A stretch of DNA of 64,000 nucleotides from the NCBI GenBank assembly GCA_026008535.1, contig BRKX01000018.1, positions 22,514,088 through 22,578,087 on the forward strand, in the 5' to 3' direction. The position numbers and the translations under genes were made by a program. The notes beneath the pieces are model-generated. The model ran no database searches. It had not been told where the DNA came from and saw nothing but the letters and a program-made list of their open reading frames with translations. Positions 48,339 through 58,910 of the stretch are shown piece after piece. Within the stretch, counting starts at the first letter, position 1. Each line of letters begins with the position of its first letter. Source of the stretch: Perilla frutescens. Taxonomy: Eukaryota; Streptophyta; Magnoliopsida; Lamiales; Lamiaceae.

Positions 48339-50231
48339 TCAGTTGCTTGGCCTTCTTTGAGTCAGTTTCTTCTTCTTGAAGGGCCGAACTGGACTAGTTG
48401 CACTGCTTCCTTTCGAGCAGTTTGATCTCTTTCTCGTCGATGCAGATCCAGTTTTGTTCTTTGGTAGTTCGGGCCTTGCTGTCCTCCTGGCTTGGTGAAG
48501 TTGTTGAATGACAACTGATGAGTTTTTCAGCCTTTGATTAAGGGATTGTGAAATTCCCTTCGGCGATTGTCTGAACTGATCAATGTTCAGAATCAGTTGC
48601 ACGCCTTTTGAGCTGGATTTGAGTAGGGGAGTGACATAGCTCTTGGATAGGAGACTTGGTGATGTGGCAGTATCCTCATCATCACTATCTCTTTCATCAT
48701 CATGCCTTTGATTCTTCTGAGAAGCCACGACTTCAGTATGTGATAGATGTGGTTCTATCATCTCTATAGTAGTTGGAGTTCATCGTGATGGCTCAGTTGA
48801 CTGACTTGATAAATCATCAAAGTTCAATTTTCGGCAGAGGGAGCCAGTTGGGCAGTCGACTGATTGATTTGCAACCACAGCTCCTTGAGGCATAATGCTG
48901 GTTTTGAATTCAGCTAACAAGGCAGCTGCTGGAATTTTGTTGGCGAGCCTGTGATTCATGATGTGCTGAACTTGCACAATGGTTGGAGGGAATGGATTTA
49001 ACGATCCTATCCATTTAATGCTCCAAGTTTCTTCACGTTGCCAGTAGGTCATGCCATGAAAGGCAGTTAGCAGAAAATGAGACTGGATGGACATAGAATG
49101 TCTCCAGTTGTACCAATAGAAATACCGGTGGAGTTGTTTGAACAACTCTTGGTCACGTTGTGTAACAAAAGCGAAGTGCGTGAGAAGAAGATTAGTCACT
49201 TTCTTTTGTGCACTTTTGACTGCATATTCACCACTATAGAAGGTGCAAGTATTTTCTTCAGTCAGCTGGAGAGGAGGGCATGTGCTTCTGGAGTAGTCCA
49301 CTCCATAATTTGAATGAAGGATTCCGATGAATGGAATAAGCTCATCTGGATCAGAGCAAACCTGGAAATCAGCTGGTGATCCGTTCTTTGATTTCGGAGA
49401 ATGAACGACGTTGGTAGTTGAATTGCTCGAAGTGATGTTGCTCGTCTTTGCCTTGGCTCTTCGTTTCTTTCTGAGTGACAGAAGATGGGCATTTCCCTTC
49501 TTGGGAATCCAGTCAGAGATGAGGACTGGTAGTGCTTCGTCACTTGGAAGATTCAGCAGGTCTTCTATCATTTTGCTCATCCTTAGAACAAGTCCTACCT
49601 TGGACTCAAATTTGCCAGATTTTTTCGAGTCAGAGGCTTTGATGACTTGATACTTGAATTGTTGGAAGACAAATTCTGCCCAGTTTGTTTGTCGTCCTTC
49701 AGCAAGGTGAATCATAACCTTGTATCTCTCTTGGGTGAGTTGACTCAGGCTTCCAATTGCCCCGAACATCATCTTGTTCGTTATGTCGAGTAGAACACCA
49801 TACTCGTGCTTCATATCAGTTTTCGTTGTCGTAAAACTGAATTGCTTGTTGCAGGTGAGAGCTTTCCATTCTCTCTAGTATGATTCTACAGGTTCCTTCA
49901 ATTCTTGAACGGATGATCCTTTCCGTGGAAGTTGGAAGACTTCTGCAATTGTTCTTTCAGTGATTTGGAGTAGCCGTCCTTGAATCACTGATGACACTGT
50001 CTTTCCATCTGCAGACAGTTTTGCTTGAAGCAAAAACTCACTCACCAAATTTTGTCTGAAGAACTTTGGTGGTGTTTCCAGGTAGTGAAGAATTCCTGTC
50101 TTGTGAAGATTTGACAGAAGGGTTGGGTTGTTTGATTCGTTTAGAATCAACTGAAATTTCTTCCTTTCTAGGAATTTGTCTCTCAGTAGTTGCTCTTTGA
50201 AGGAATTTAAAGATCTGGGTAATTCAGCCAT
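48339..50231 (-). pseudogene. Unknown retroelement gene, paralogue B
   Basis: The function is unknown. The frame runs from ATG at 50231 to 48339, about 630 codons, interrupted by TAG (49875-49877) and TGA (48780-48782) without any frame change. It is the best preserved copy and defines the shared architecture. Block 1 is FRQNLVSEFLLQAKLS, TVSSVIQGRLLQITER and TIAEVFQLPRKG. Block 2 is LLDITNKMMFGAIGS, QTNWAEFVFQQFK and KVGLVLRMSKMIEDLL. A basic/Ser linker follows. Block 3 is YGVDYSRSTCPPLQL, then RYFYWYNWRHSMSIQ and LLTAFHGMTYWQREETW. The C-terminus is Ser/Lys-rich and probably disordered. I do not recognise an enzyme. I recall similar hypothetical proteins near copia elements in other Lamiales genomes, but this is unverified. 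Confidence 0.7.
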
Positions 50232-50350
50232 CTTTGGGGTTGGCTGAAATTTTGAGGGATTTCAAGAGCTTTGAGAGAGAGAGAGAGAGAGAGCTTTTGA
50301 GAGCGTAGGAGGGGTATTTCTCAGAGGCTTATAAGAGAGGGTTTTTTATG
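50232..50350 (-). promoter_or_regulatory. TATA-like and CT-repeat leader of paralogue B
   Basis: On - TTATAAG (about 50328-50334) lies upstream of a pure CT repeat (50275-50293) and then the ATG at 50231. Confidence 0.35.
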
Positions 50351-50604
50351 AGTGATTGGGCAGGCACATAAATTTGATGGTTGGAATGGCACTGGCCCTG
50401 GCCTTTTTTATTTTGATCATTGGCATTAAATGACTTTGAAACGTGTCATTCTTTTGCAACGATCAAAATATTCAAAATAAATGCTGAGTCGACATTTATT
50501 TGAAAGTAAAAAGATAATCTTGTTATAGATCAAAAAGAATGTTGACAAACTGAGTTACAAGAAGTAAACTTAGGGCTTTCTAATCAGTTGAACTTGATCA
50601 GCCA

Positions 50605-53120
50605 CTAGTCCTTCTTGTGCTCAGTTTTCCTTCTCTTAGCAAGCGGTTCGATGGAGTCACCTTCACCATCCTCGTCACTGGTTGAAGACTCAGTTTCTGC
50701 TGACTGGAGTCTAGGGTGAGCTTGCAGCTTCTGAATTTGCTCTGTGTTCAGTTTTACCTGTTGCTGCAGGCTGTGGATCAAGTCTGCATAGTAGGCAGGG
50801 AGCTGGACTGATGAGATGCGTGGTTGATCATCGAGCTGAGCTGCTCTCGAGTCAACCTCTTCTCCATCTTCAGTTCCTATCAGTTCCTCACATGGAACTG
50901 TGTGGGATTGCTTAGCCTTCTCTATACTGGATGATTCATCATAGCTGGGCTCTGGTAGAGTCTCCGGTGCAGCAGCTTGGGCTTCAGCTTGAAGAGCCCT
51001 TTGAACTGGATCAAAGTACACAGTTATAGCTAGCGTACCTTGGTAGATAGGTTGACCATCCTCTTGAGCTGTCTGGTTAGCTGGCTCGTCAGACTCAGCT
51101 GGCTCTGTTACTGGAGTAGTGGGAAAAATAGTTGAGGGAGCTCCTTCATCAGCAGTTGGCTCTTGGGGAGGAGCAATTTGGGGTTCAGCTGACTCCTCAA
51201 ACTGTTGAGCCTTCTCAGCTGGCTCTTCTGACTGCTCAGGAACGAGATTGATCTCAACTTTAGCTAAGTGAGAAGATCTCTCAGAGTGGAGTTCTCTTGC
51301 TATTTCATCAATGAGATCATCCACTGGGGTGGATACTTGATTTCTTCCTGTAGTTGATTCTGATGGCTGTCCAGACTGATGGCTTTGTGATTTCTTCTTC
51401 AATTCATTGAATAGCCATTTGTGTTGAACATGAGAGTGCTTCCATCTTTCACGTTCTCTCTCCGTGGTGATGGCAGGCAGTCTTAATCCTTGAAGTTTGC
51501 ACAGTTCATCAAAAACATCTTTTACTGAGCCTTCTGATGGATTTGGACATTCTTTTCTAAGCTGTAGTTGCTTCATTAGATGTTTGCCCTGAGTGATTCC
51601 AGCATTCTCACTGTCTGTCCACCATAGAGTCCATTCTTCTTCTCGCTTCCAGAAGCTCATCCCATGGAAAGCGAGCAATGAGAAGAAGGGTTCTGAAAGA
51701 TACACGTGTCTCCACAAAAACCAGTAGATGTACCTAGTCAAGCCCATTTCTTCACCGCTTCTCCTTTTGAATAGGCTCTTATCTTCCCTTCAACTTGAGC
51801 TATTGGGGGGCATGTCATTTGAAAATAATCAGCCCCAGCTCCGACGTGAGGAATTCCTCTTGCAGGGATGATGTCTTCTGAGTTTTCATAGGGAGCTATA
51901 TCTTCAACGGTTAGATTTGACGGAACCATTGGATCTGGCATGGGACTTGGTTCCTTTCTATTCTTGGGTTGAGGAGGTGAGACTCCTCTCTTCTTTGTTT
52001 GACCAGCTTGCTTCTTCTTTGAAGCTGATCTGGTAGCTGGTCGTCTGGCTGATTGTCCAGCAGTGTCAGCTCTAGTTGCGACTGAGCTTTGATGCCTGGT
52101 AAACGATCTCAGTTGAGCTGATGTGCTGGTTCCAGCTGCGATGGAGCTTGACTCAGCTTGTTGTCTCAGTGTTAAGGAACCGACTGGAGACCTGTATATC
52201 TGAGCTAGAGGAATGTTATCGTCAGAAACATTCTGGAATGTGCCAGTGACCTGCTTCTTTCCCTTGCCTTCAGCTGCAGGCTTCTTCTTCTTTGGCTGGT
52301 CAGCTTGCTCAGGATCAGTTTCCACGATTTTAAGCGGTTTTGAGATGAAGTCATTACTGACTATGCTCTTGAATTTTGTTTCTTCAATCATCTAAGGGAA
52401 CTGTTTCTCCAGAATTATGCTAACTCGACTAATGTACCCAATCCTTTGTGGGAACTTTTTATCATCCCAGTGATTTTCAATGATATCAACATATCTCTTT
52501 AGTTGATCGAAGAAGTATTGTGCCCAATTAATCTCCAGCCGATTGTAGATGGCGGCGCAGATCTTGTATTTAGGTTCTGACATTTCGGATTGGCTGCCAG
52601 TTGTCCCCACCATTATTTTTGAGGCTATGGCAGCTAGTACTTGATACTCATCTTGAAATCTTGAGATGAGATGATTGCTTTTATATGGTCGGGTCTCCCC
52701 TTCCTTCTTCCAGAACTCATAGGCTTTCTGAAAGCTTAGTTGAACTTCTTCCAACTTGAGTCCTTTGATAGGTAGATTAAACATGTTGCTTAGAGATTCA
52801 GATGTGACGATGATCTGCTGTTCTCTTACTTCAGATCTAATTTCTTTGGGATCTGAGGAACCATTTGAATTCAGGAAGAATTCTGCAACTGATTCTGGAT
52901 ATATGCGTTCTGGAAATTATTCTAGGAATGTCTTCAGCCTTGCCTGAGAGAGCTTTTCGATAATTATTCCACTTAGAGGGGAAGCATTGCAGGTTTGAAT
53001 AAATCCGGCTGGGTTGAAAAACTTATCTCTGTCAAGTTTCTCACAAAATACTGTGGAATCTTCTCCGGATTGGCGGAAATTGAACCTCTTGCGAGTGCGA
53101 CCAGTTGGGTTTTGAGCCAT
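50605..53120 (-). pseudogene. Unknown retroelement gene, paralogue A
   Basis: The function is unknown. From ATG at 53120 the frame is broken by TAA (52917-52919) and TAG (52392-52394) in phase. A frame change with loss of sequence follows near 51740, after which a second frame continues to 50605. Blocks shared with B and C: SVAEFFLNSNGSSDP and TSESLSNMFNLPIKG (block 1); VLAAIASKIMVG, EINWAQYFFDQLK and RIGYISRVSIILEK (block 2); YFQMTCPPIAQVEG, RYIYWFLWRHVYLSE and LLAFHGMSFWKREEEW (block 3). Between blocks 2 and 3 is a Lys/Ser/Gln-rich linker. The C-terminal half is very acidic (repeated Glu-Pro-Ala stretches) and ends in a basic KRRK cluster, so nuclear targeting is possible. Confidence 0.68.
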
Positions 53121-53300
53121 GATACTTTGATGAGAGGTTTTTGATAAAAAGAATTGAGCTGGAAGACTGAGGAATTGATCTCGAAGGCTGAAGGATTTTA
53201 CTTTCGACCGGAGAAGAGAGAGAGGTAAGTCGGCAGTAAAAAGTGTGAAGCTTATCTCGAAGATTCAGCCGACTTGTATAGAGAGGTGAAGCTCATCCAA
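53121..53300 (-). promoter_or_regulatory. CT-rich leader of paralogue A
   Basis: On - CTCTCTATACAAG (about 53275-53287) and a CT-rich stretch (53211-53225) precede the ATG at 53120, as in B and C. Confidence 0.3.
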
Positions 53301-53345
53301 CGGTTGGGACGTTTCGTATGCCCTAATTTCAACGGTCAGATTTAT

Positions 53346-54692
53346 TCAATCGACCCGACGATTGGCTTTCGATTCTATCCGTTGAAGTTTCATGTCAAGT
53401 TCATTGCTAGAGATAGTTGCTTCATTAATATGATAGAAAGAGGTTTGAGAGTCAGATGTACTAACCTCTTCATCATTGTCAGCCATGAGGCAGAATAACG
53501 CTTCATCATCTGAGCTGTAGCCGTCAGAATCAATTCCAGATGGATAGTCTGAATCGTCTAGCACGGCATTCTCGAAGTTTGCAATCATTGCTTTCCTTTT
53601 GAAGAAGCTTCTCCTCACTTTGTCCTTCTTGTCTTCAGGGAGTTCTGGACATTCATATCTGTAATGTCCTTATTTGTGGCAGTGAAAGCATTCTCCTAGA
53701 TTTTGATTGCCACCCCTGAATGGTTCAACTGGTCGTTCAGCTGGTTGATGAGTTCTCTCATCTTTTGGGACTTCATCGGTTTGAGGTGGAACTGATTGTT
53801 TATCCCTGACTTTCTTCAGCTTTTCTAACAACCTGGTAACTGACTGAATTTGATCATTGATGTCTTCAGTCAGGTTTTCCTTCTTTTCAGTTGTGTCTCT
53901 TCTTCGTTCGGACGAAGATCCGCCTTGATTCTCTTTGGCTAGTGAGCTTCTGGGCCGGAAGTTGTTCCTTCTTCGAGTATCTCTAAACCGGTTCCTTTCA
54001 CCATAGAAGGCTGCATCTTGAGCTGATGATGTTGATGCTTCCTTCTTCCTGTTTAGGCTGTACTCATGAGCTTTAAGAGAGCCAAATAGTTCTCTATGAG
54101 TGATGTTGTTCAGATTTCTTGATTCTTTTGTAGCTATCACTTTCATGTCCCATTCTTCAGTGAGATTATCCAAAATTTTGGATTTTATCTCAGAATTGGG
54201 ATAACTTCTTCCCAGGTTGGTCATCTCACTGATGATGCCTAGAAATCTGGTTTCAAGGCTTAAGATGGACTCTTCTGGCTGCATTTTGAAGGACTCGTAT
54301 CTGTCGACTGCTAGTTGGAGCTTGTTTCCTTTGATGGATTCGGACTCTTGGCATAGATCTGCTAGTAAGTCCTATATCTCCTTGGCAGTTGTGCAGTTCC
54401 TTGTGTCCTTCATTCTGTCTTCATCTAGAGTTTGAAATAGTGCAGCCTGAGCAACAAACTCTAGATTCTTCAACTTCTTTTCTTCGCTGGTGAGAAGATT
54501 AGTTGGCTTTGGGATCCTGGTTGGTTGATTGAGATCAACTATGTGGGCTTCATTATCCATCATGATAATGATTGGACCATCTTCAATAACTTCTCACATG
54601 TTCTCATGGATCGAGCAAAGATGCGCCTTCATTCTCCTGCTCCAATTATTATAATTCTCAACTGAAAACAAAGGTAGCTTATGGTTTCCCAT
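53346..54692 (-). pseudogene. gag: Ty1/copia-type gag (UBN2 family), with three in-frame stops
   Basis: From ATG at 54692 the frame shows the copia gag start (LPLFSVENYNNWSRRMKAHL). The UBN2 core follows (GNKLQLAVDRYESFKMQPEE, ILDNLTEEWDMKVIATKESR). A basic region and a CCHC knuckle come next (CFHCHK, then GHYRYEC). An acidic C-terminal part follows (DEALFCLMADNDEEVS). In-frame stops are TGA (54594-54596) and TAG (54372-54374), both at positions where the family has Trp, and TAA (53670-53672) inside the knuckle. The frame is otherwise unbroken. The gag region would form the particle that packages element RNA. It ends where pol should begin, and paralogue A follows instead. Confidence 0.85.
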
Positions 54693-54767
54693 AGCTTGAA
54701 ATGTTAGCACAGATAAGTAGATCTGATTCAGTTGATCTGCAGAAACGGCTGATCCTTAGAATCAACC

Positions 54768-54779
54768 GCTCTGATACCA
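54768..54779 (-). other. Primer binding site, initiator tRNA-Met type
   Basis: On - TGGTATCAGAGC lies two bases inside the 5' LTR border. It is complementary to the 3' end of initiator methionine tRNA, the usual copia primer. Confidence 0.9.
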
Positions 54780-54781
54780 CT

Positions 54782-55849
54782 TGTTGGTCCCGGGCGAGTC
54801 GATGTCAGTTTAGAGGGGGGGTGAATAAACTGATATAAAAACTTTACTTCAAATGCGGAATGATAAGGGCCCTTGACTCGCTTAGCAACTTATCTATGCA
54901 CAAATCAGTTGAGCACTTTTTAGACAGCTTGGGTGCATATTGTGTGAGCTTGTGTACAGTTGTTCATCAATGGCAGATGGTCTTTATGATCGTTGGAGCT
55001 TTTGGTTGAAGTTACCTTTGCTTTGCCAATCGATCTCTGTTGGATATTTAATTTCAGTAGTCATTGCTTTGCCAATCTATCTCTGTTGGATATTTAATTC
55101 AAGGATCTCTGCTGGAGCATTTATTCCAAGATCTTCATTTGAGCATTAACTCCAGGACTCTCTGGCTGGCAGTTCTGAGCTCCAGTTTAGCAAGTTTGAG
55201 TTCCAGTTGGCAGTTCTGAGCTTGTCTGCTTAGTTCGGCTATCACTCCAGTTTGGCAGTTCTGAGCTTCTTCCTCCAGTTCGACTGATCACAAGTTGTTA
55301 AATAGCTTGTCAGTTCGACTATTCTTTCTTGAGCTTTATTGTTAGCTTAACTGATCACAAGCTGTTGGCTAGCTTGTCAGTTTGGCTGATCTTTCTCGAG
55401 CTTCCTCGTCAAATGTTTGCTTGTTTTCTCCTACAAGCTGGCTGACTTCAGTTCTGGCCTTTGATTGATTCGTCTGTCTACTTCAGTTTGGCTGAAGTTA
55501 AGTTTGGCCATCAGCTGGATACTTCCAGTCTTCAGTTAAACTGATCTCTTATCAGTTTCTTCAGTCTTGTTGATTTTTCTCTCAGTTCAGTTGACTTAGC
55601 TGTCAGTTTGTTTTGACTGGTTCGACTCTTTTAACCCTCAGTTGGATTGAGTTCTGACTGGTTGGTGTATCCTTCCAGCTGGTTGACCATGCTCCAGTTG
55701 GGTTGACTCTAGCTTCAGTTGAGTTCCTTCTTGAGGCTCTAGATTGGTCAGCTCAGATCTACAGCTTGGATCTTGGTCAGTTTTTCAGGAATAGTTTTGT
55801 TATCTCATCAAAACCTTATCTAGGGGTTCCTTGATAGTTTTTCCTAACA
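54782..55849 (-). repeat. 5' LTR with internal deletion
   Basis: On + the block begins TGTTGGTCCCGGGCGAG and ends TTTTTCCTAACA, both of which match the solo LTR ends. Near 54958 the sequence jumps from GTGTACAG to TTGTTCATCAATGG, skipping roughly 700 bp present in the solo LTR. It carries a duplicated segment around TCTCTGTTGGATATTTAATT, also found in the solo LTR but single in the left LTR. The flanking ATTGT could be a target duplication but has no left partner. Confidence 0.88.
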
Positions 55850-56124
55850 ATTGTGAATGTAAACGAGCTTGATCTCGAGCTCGAGCCCGAGCTGAGCTCG
55901 AGTTTGAGCTTGAATTTTAAATAATCGAGTCGAGCCTGAGCTGAACTCGAGTTCGAGCTCGAATTTTAAATAATCGAGTCGAGCCCGAGCCGAGCTCGAA
56001 CTCGATTTTTTCCTGTCGAGCCGAGCTTGAGCCCGAGTTCAAAGCTCGAGTCGAGCTCGAGCTCACGAATCTCTAAATGAGCCGAGCTCGAGCCCGATGT
56101 TTCTCGGCTCGTATACAGCCCTAC
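55850..56124. mobile_element. GAGCTCGAG-rich element with GGGCTGTAAACGAG-like ends
   Basis: The interior is nearly all GAGCTCGAG/GAGCCGAG words. The left end has AATGTAAACGAGC. The right end read inversely is AGGGCTGTATACGAGCCGAG. The element at 62264 starts with the same AGGGCTGTAAACGAGCCGAG. This looks like a small inverted-repeat DNA transposon, probably hAT-type, directly abutting the copia LTR. No clear target duplication was found. Confidence 0.5.
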
Positions 56125-56127
56125 TCC

Positions 56128-56326
56128 TATATATAAATTGGCTATTTTATTATATATTCTAATAGTATTTATATTAATTTTAACAAATGCAATTTAAAAT
56201 TCAAAATTCAACATGTAGCGCTTTGAGGTGGATCATTGGTCAATGTTTATAAATATTTGCTTGCTATATTGTAATCTATAAGTGAAACTTATGTTACAGT
56301 ATTGTTGAGACTAATGAAGTTTATTA

Positions 56327-56363
<37 letters not shown>

Positions 56364-56742
56364 ACACTACCATATTAATATATATATATATATATATTAA
56401 AATTGTTCTTAATCATCCATTTAACAAATTTAATGGATAGAATTTATCCACAAGCTACACATTAGACTAATGTTCATAAATAAATGGCTGTTATATATAA
56501 ATTGACTATTTTATTATATATTTTAATAGTATTTATATTAATTATAACAAATGCAATTTAAAATTCAAATTCAACATGTAGCACTTTGAGGCGAATCATT
56601 GGTCAATGTTCATAAATATTTGCTTGCTATATTGTAGGCGGATCATTGGTCAATGTTCATAAATATTTGCTTGCTATATTGTAATCTATAAGTGAAACTT
56701 ATGTTACAGTATTATTGAGACTAATGAAGTTTGTTATTTTTA
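56128..56742. repeat. Tandem segmental duplication, AT-rich
   Basis: The segment starting TATATATAAATTGGCTATTT at 56129 recurs from about 56492 and ends near TGAGACTAATGAAGTTT in both copies. The second copy has a further internal duplication of GGATCATTGGTCAATGTTC. Two AT microsatellites (56330-56360, 56374-56397) separate the copies. Confidence 0.8.
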
Positions 56743-57947
56743 TTTGTCCATTTTATTTTATTTTATTGAAGTTTGAATAAACCGTCTAAATGATCGAATT
56801 AAAGAAGATTCACACTAAACCTGCAGTAAAAAATTGAAGAAGAATGAACTAGTGGGTAGTGGGGAGAAAAAGTGAAGAATGATAAACCCTAAAAAATAGA
56901 AGATATTTTTGGGTTGAATTTTTCATATTTAGATTTTAGATAAAATTTTAGTTTTGAATTATTTTTTATTATTTTTCAAAAATTCTTAGGTACATTCAAA
57001 ATTATTATAATTTTTTGACGCATTTAGTTGTTGATTATATTTTATGTTAAATGTTTGTTCTTTTGAACAAATAAAACATTTTCATGCATTTCATTGGTGG
57101 ATTTCATGTAATTAATTTTACTCTAAAGTAATTAATTATTTTGTATTTTTTATTGTTTTTTTATGTTGTCATGTGAAAATCAAACAAATAATTCTACTTT
57201 ATTGATATTGTTTCGTGAAGTATTTTATGGCTCTCAAATCCAAATTGAGTTTCACTTATATACACGACTTCAGACCTAATTTTTAGAATTTTGATTGTTG
57301 GACAGTTAAATTATGCTAAAGCAAGTCGAAAATGAGTAATTTTTTTAATTATCATATTTATATTATAATGACCTTGAAATTCAAGATCGCGTATTTGCAA
57401 AATATTATATGACCTTATTTGGTCCAATAAATTATTTATACAACACATTTCAATCTTTTTTTTAATATTTTCTTTAATAGTTAGATATCTTATGTATATT
57501 TTACATATCATGCATAAACAAACGAAAGATATAATGAAGAAATATTAATCAAACTGTGGAACTGTTGCTCAAGGCGTGACTACTCTTTCTCTATGATATC
57601 CTTTCCACTTGACATGGTGTGGAGAGATAAATTTATCAGATATGTTTTATGGTGTTGTGTCCATTTTTTCTTAAATTTTCTCATTGTGACTAAAATTATA
57701 AAAGATTCCAATTAAGTTTATAATGTATTTTGAGCAAACTAATTATGTTATTTATTTTATGGGCACAATAAATGAAAAATGTATATTTATTCATGAATAT
57801 GGGTAGTCTGGCAATAAAATATCAAAATAAAGTAGGGTATAAATTATGTTCTATATACATTTTATGACCATTTCAAATAATTTTTTTGTTGTAATTTAAT
57901 TATTTTATTTGTATAAACTATTTATTTATATATTTTTTTTATATATC
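56743..57947. other. AT-rich intergenic DNA
   Basis: I see no gene. It may be the interior of a Helitron ending at 57978. Confidence 0.5.
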
Positions 57948-57978
57948 ACACCGTGCATCGCATGGGATGTAATACTAA
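57948..57978 (+). mobile_element. Helitron-like 3' terminus
   Basis: A short hairpin CCGTGCATCGCATGG is followed by GATGTAATACTAA and then T. A hairpin about ten bases before a terminal CTRR, at an A/T target, is the Helitron 3' signature. The 5' end is not established; TCCTATATATAAATTGG near 56126 is a weak candidate. Confidence 0.4.
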
Positions 57979-58550
57979 TTTTACAAATAATTTGAAGTCG
58001 AAGGTCCTTTGGTCTTCCCCTCACTTTCATTTCCCTAAATAATATGAATATATGATGCTCAAGTCGTCAAATCCTCTCTTATCCAGGTCAACCCGGTGAG
58101 TATGAGATCCCATCTAATTAGGGTTTATAAATATTATTAATATTTAATTTTCAATTAATAATTGATTATTTCATTTTATAATTAATAATTTTATATTTTA
58201 TTTTTTATTGATATATATTGATTATGATTAATTATGTTATAATTACTTTATATTTTTAATAAATATTATTAAATTTTAAAATTAGATAGTAAAATACAAA
58301 TGAAACTTAACACAAATAAATTTAATAGGAAATTTGAATAGGTGGCCCTACATGACTTCTCTTGATTCTACAACTGTCACACCGATTATATAGGGCCACC
58401 GGTTCCTATATATAAGGGGAACTACCCTCATCCCATAAAAATCTTAAAATGTGGAATAAACAAATACAATTATAATTCTACACTTCATTATTTAAAAATA
58501 AAAGTTCCATATATCATGATCCTTGAGGTAAGGCTAATACCTCATGGATG

Positions 58551-58910
58551 AGGGTAGAATTTCTCGGATGAGATCCTCTATTTTAAATTTGATGTTACAA
58601 TCTGTATTTCATGATCAAATTTACAAAGATTTCATCCATTTTTTCGTCAATTTTAATTTATTATGTTTTAGTTTAATTTTATGATTATTTTTAGGGTTCA
58701 CCCCATCTAATTAGGGTTTATAATTATTTTAAAAATATGATTTATAATATTTTAAATTTCAATCTTTTATTGATAAATGTGACTAGGTTAATTATGTTAT
58801 AATTAATTTTTATTTTTGTAATATTCATTATTAAACTTGTAAATTTGATCGTGAAATACGGATTAAAATATCAAATTTGAAATAGAGGATCTCATCCCAG
58901 AATTCCCCCT
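58551..58910. mobile_element. MITE with about 60-bp terminal inverted repeats (family copy 2)
   Basis: Ends are AGGGTAGAATTTCTCGGATG and, inverted on the right, AGGGGGAATTCTGGGATG. Both continue into AGATCCTCTATTT and AAATTTGAT. The inner part aligns with the element at 2157-2450 over its length. A segment containing CATCTAATTAGGGTTTATAA interrupts the alignment and also occurs at 58110, so it may be a small later insertion or duplication. It is 360 bp without coding capacity. Confidence 0.7.

Larger units (their letters stand above)
44299..55849 (-). mobile_element. Pol-less Ty1/copia-type LTR retroelement with three extra paralogous genes
   Basis: The element runs on -. Right (5') LTR 54782-55849, primer binding site 54768-54779, gag 54692-53346, three related unknown genes A (53120-50605), B (50231-48339) and C (47670-46099), polypurine tract 45545-45558 and left (3') LTR to 45542. 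No protease, integrase, reverse transcriptase or RNase H motif was found in the 9.2-kb interior, so it would depend on enzymes from another element. Both LTRs are defective: the left one is cut off at 44299 and the right one lacks an internal block. Gag and all three extra genes carry stops, so the copy is dead. Confidence 0.78.

Noticed and set aside
24584..54692. Stop codon reassignment or programmed readthrough as a general feature
   Set aside because: All three host genes use TAG or TGA as normal ends and have no internal stops; the internal stops occur only in mobile elements and differ in type.
54768..54779. tRNA-like sequence
   Set aside because: Only the 12-base complement to a tRNA 3' end is present, as expected for a retroelement primer site; no tRNA fold.
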